Assembly (NCBI RefSeq): GCF_902477725.1 | Contig: NZ_CABSIF010000009.1 | Coordinates: forward strand, 90,198-154,197 | DNA length: 64,000 nucleotides | Direction: 5' to 3' | DNA from: an uncultured Desulfovibrio sp. | GTDB taxonomy: Bacteria > Desulfobacterota > Desulfovibrionia > Desulfovibrionales > Desulfovibrionaceae | Shown here: in pieces, positions 62,262 through 64,000 of the stretch | Numbering within the stretch: the stretch's first letter is position 1 | How the letters are laid out: each line of letters opens with the position of its first letter | Translations under genes and position numbers: made by a program | Notes under the pieces: generated by a model | What the model was told of the DNA's origin: nothing | The model's database searches: none | What the model saw: the letters and a program-made list of their open reading frames with translations, nothing else

Positions 62262-62906
62262 ATGACCATTCATGCGATCACACGCCATATAGCCGCAGGC
62301 TTTCTGCTTGCGCTGCTGACGGTTGCGCTGTTGCCCGGCGCGGCCAGTGCGAGTTCTCCTGCGCAGCTGGCGCTGGAGACTTCCATCAGCCGCATCCTCA
62401 ACTCCATCAAGAACCCCGACTACGTCAATCCTGCCACGCGCCGCCCGCTACGCCAGCAGATTGAAGATGAAGTCCTGCACATTTTTGATTTCAAAGAATT
62501 TTCTTCGCGCACGGTGGGGCCGCGCTGGGGCACATTCAGCCCGGCGCAGCAACAGCAGTTCAGCGATGCCTTTGCCGAACTGCTCCTGAATACCTACCTG
62601 AGCAAGATTGACGGCTACAATGGCGAGCAGGTCGTGTACACTGGCGAGGTTTCGTCCCCCAAGGGCGACCGCACCGAAGTGCGCACAATCATCACCATGA
62701 AGGACTCGAAGAAAGTCCCCGTTGCTTATCGCATGCTCCCCAAAAACGGATCATGGCTTGTTTATGACGTGCTGATTGAAAATATCAGCCTGGTCAAAAA
62801 CTATCGCACCCAGTTTCAGGACATTCTGAACACCGGCAGCCCTGACCAGCTTATTGCCAGGGTCAAGGCCAAGGCGCAGGAGGTCCGGCAGGGCAATGGC
62901 CAGTAG
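62262..62906 (+). CDS. mlaC: Periplasmic phospholipid-binding protein MlaC
   Basis: 214 residues. Signal peptide about 1-30 (ending ASASS), then RRPLRQQIEDEVLHIFDFKEFSSRTVG and the late block GSWLVYDVLIENISLVKNYRTQFQDIL, the family signature. It shuttles phospholipid between MlaA and MlaD. The stop overlaps the mlaA start. Confidence 0.94.
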   Translation: MTIHAITRHIAAGFLLALLTVALLPGAASASSPAQLALETSISRILNSIKNPDYVNPATRRPLRQQIEDEVLHIFDFKEFSSRTVGPRWGTFSPAQQQQFSDAFAELLLNTYLSKIDGYNGEQVVYTGEVSSPKGDRTEVRTIITMKDSKKVPVAYRMLPKNGSWLVYDVLIENISLVKNYRTQFQDILNTGSPDQLIARVKAKAQEVRQGNGQ

Positions 62907-63741
62907 CTACTCCTCAACGCTGCCGGGACATCTCTATGTGCCCGGTTTTCTGCTGGCCGCACTGCTGTGCTTGTGGCATGCGCCAGCCAGTGCGGCCCCC
63001 AGTCAGGCGCCTGCACCCTCCACTGTGTACGGCAAGTCACCTCAGCTTCAGCCTGGGGCCATCACAGTAACGCCCTACGGAACCATGAGTGCAGACAATA
63101 CCCTGGACGACTACGACAACGAGCCGATCCAGAGCATTTCTGACCCCATTGAGCCTTGGAACAGGTTCTGGTTCCACTTCAACGACATTTTCTTTCTCTA
63201 CGTTGCCAAACCCACCTACACAGCATGGGAAACCGTCACGCCGCACCAGTTGCGTTCCGGGTTGAAAAATTTCTTTTCCAACCTTCTGTTTCCTGTGCGT
63301 TTTGTGAACAACATTCTGCAGTTCCGCTTTTTTGAAGCGGGGGTGGAATTTGGGCGGTTTGTCATCAACACCACTTCCAGCGCGGGCTTTGCCGATGTCG
63401 CAAAGGGACACAAAACCATTGTGCCCATTGATCCCACAGGCGAAGACTTTGGCCAGACTCTCGGCCGCTGGGGCCTTGGGCATGGTTTTTACATTGTCTG
63501 GCCCATCATTGGCCCAAGCTCCGTGCGCGACACTGTGGGCCGCGCTGGTGATCTGTTTGCCGACCCGCTTTTCTACCTGCAACCCACAGAACTGGGCCTT
63601 GGCGTTGGCGGCGGCCTGCGGTTCAACGCCCTTGGCGATGTGCTGCCTCTGTATGAAGACCTGAACACCGTGGCTGTCGATCCCTACATTGCCATGCGCG
63701 AGGCCTATGTGAACTTCCGCAAGGCGCAGGTGTTGCACTAG
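62896..63741 (+). CDS. mlaA: MlaA/VacJ outer-membrane lipid-asymmetry protein
   Basis: 281 residues from ATG 62896. The start overlaps the mlaC stop by 11 bases; the longer frame from 62854 lies inside mlaC. A signal peptide (about 12-34) ends in PASAAP without a lipobox, so this MlaA may be soluble or anchored otherwise, unlike the E. coli lipoprotein. Conserved parts: SDPIEPWNRFWFHFND, FPVRFVNNILQ and TGEDFGQTLGRWGLGHGFYIVWPIIGPSSVRDTVG. It removes surface phospholipid. Confidence 0.93.
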   Translation: MASSYSSTLPGHLYVPGFLLAALLCLWHAPASAAPSQAPAPSTVYGKSPQLQPGAITVTPYGTMSADNTLDDYDNEPIQSISDPIEPWNRFWFHFNDIFFLYVAKPTYTAWETVTPHQLRSGLKNFFSNLLFPVRFVNNILQFRFFEAGVEFGRFVINTTSSAGFADVAKGHKTIVPIDPTGEDFGQTLGRWGLGHGFYIVWPIIGPSSVRDTVGRAGDLFADPLFYLQPTELGLGVGGGLRFNALGDVLPLYEDLNTVAVDPYIAMREAYVNFRKAQVLH

Positions 63742-63764
63742 ATATTGTCCTATAAGCCAGAGTG

Positions 63765-63809
63765 AAGCCCCCGACGGAAACGCATAGTTTTTGAGCCGGG
63801 GGCTTTTTA
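63765..63809 (+). terminator. Rho-independent terminator of the mla operon
   Basis: AAGCCCCCG pairs with CGGGGGCTT over a 23-base loop and five T follow. It begins 24 bases after the mlaA stop. Confidence 0.85.
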
Positions 63810-64000
63810 CGTTTTGGGATATATTTTGGGCGTAGATGAGGCGCGTTTTCGGCCGATCTGTACGATACTATTTTTTTCTGCCCTTCGGGCGCAATTTTCC
63901 GCCTTCCGGCGGGGTTTGGGACGCCTGTGCGGCGCGCAGCAAGGCGGGGCCGGTTATGGGGCTACGCCCCCTTCTCGGCCCCCCTTGCATCCCCCCCGAA
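63810..64000. other. GC-rich non-coding tail with several hairpins
   Basis: Short stems follow each other: GCCC-TTC-GGGC near 63882, CCGCC-TTCC-GGCGG near 63900 and GGGGCTACGCCCC near 63958. No coding frame is visible. It may be a repetitive extragenic element; the window ends inside it. Confidence 0.45.

Noticed and set aside
1..64000. CRISPR array, insertion sequence or prophage
   Set aside because: No regularly spaced repeats, transposase, integrase or phage structural gene was seen.

Overview
The window looks like a chromosomal segment of a GC-rich anaerobic deltaproteobacterium, most likely Desulfovibrio or a close relative (Desulfovibrionaceae). This is inferred from gene content: a cytoplasmic CbiK cobaltochelatase, a two-subunit iron-sulfur fumarase next to a Wolinella-type fumarate reductase, an outer-membrane Mla system, and a large ABC-dependent O-antigen locus. 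No 16S gene is present, so the genus is not proven.

Layout: 1-6 kb holds the end of a Crp/Fnr regulator, a thioredoxin-fold lipoprotein with cbiK on the minus strand, and rmlD, a DUF3179 protein and an HD phosphohydrolase on the plus strand. 6.2-15.6 kb holds dnaE, a metallophosphoesterase, two convergent radical-SAM-type proteins, queD with a tiny membrane protein, a WcbI-like protein and a flavodoxin-fold reductase. 16.3-22.5 kb is a compact C4-dicarboxylate module: DASS transporter, fumarase alpha and beta, and frdCAB. It could import fumarate or malate, interconvert them and respire fumarate. 22.6-32 kb is signalling and membrane genes: CBS protein, diguanylate cyclase, LysR with divergent lrgAB, and a 1346-residue hybrid histidine kinase.

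32.2-56 kb is the surface-polysaccharide locus. GC-rich nucleotide-sugar genes lie on both flanks (hldD, rmlCAB and a UDP-sugar dehydrogenase on the left; wzm, fcl, gmd, manC and manB on the right). They enclose an AT-rich core of about 11-12 kb with glycosyltransferases, an aminotransferase, a methyltransferase and a capsule-type transferase. The base-composition change falls inside wzt, just after its Walker B motif. The core therefore looks like an exchanged serotype cassette. It contains a glycosyltransferase split by a run of ten G residues (a likely phase-variation switch), a truncated methyltransferase remnant, and a two-gene block in reverse orientation. GDP-L-fucose made by Gmd/Fcl has a matching GT10 fucosyltransferase in the core.

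56-64 kb carries tRNA-Ala(CGC), a CgeB-like glycosyltransferase, sodC, rlmE, yebC and mlaF-mlaD-mlaC-mlaA. The permease gene mlaE is not in the window. No CRISPR array, insertion sequence, phage or rRNA gene was seen.
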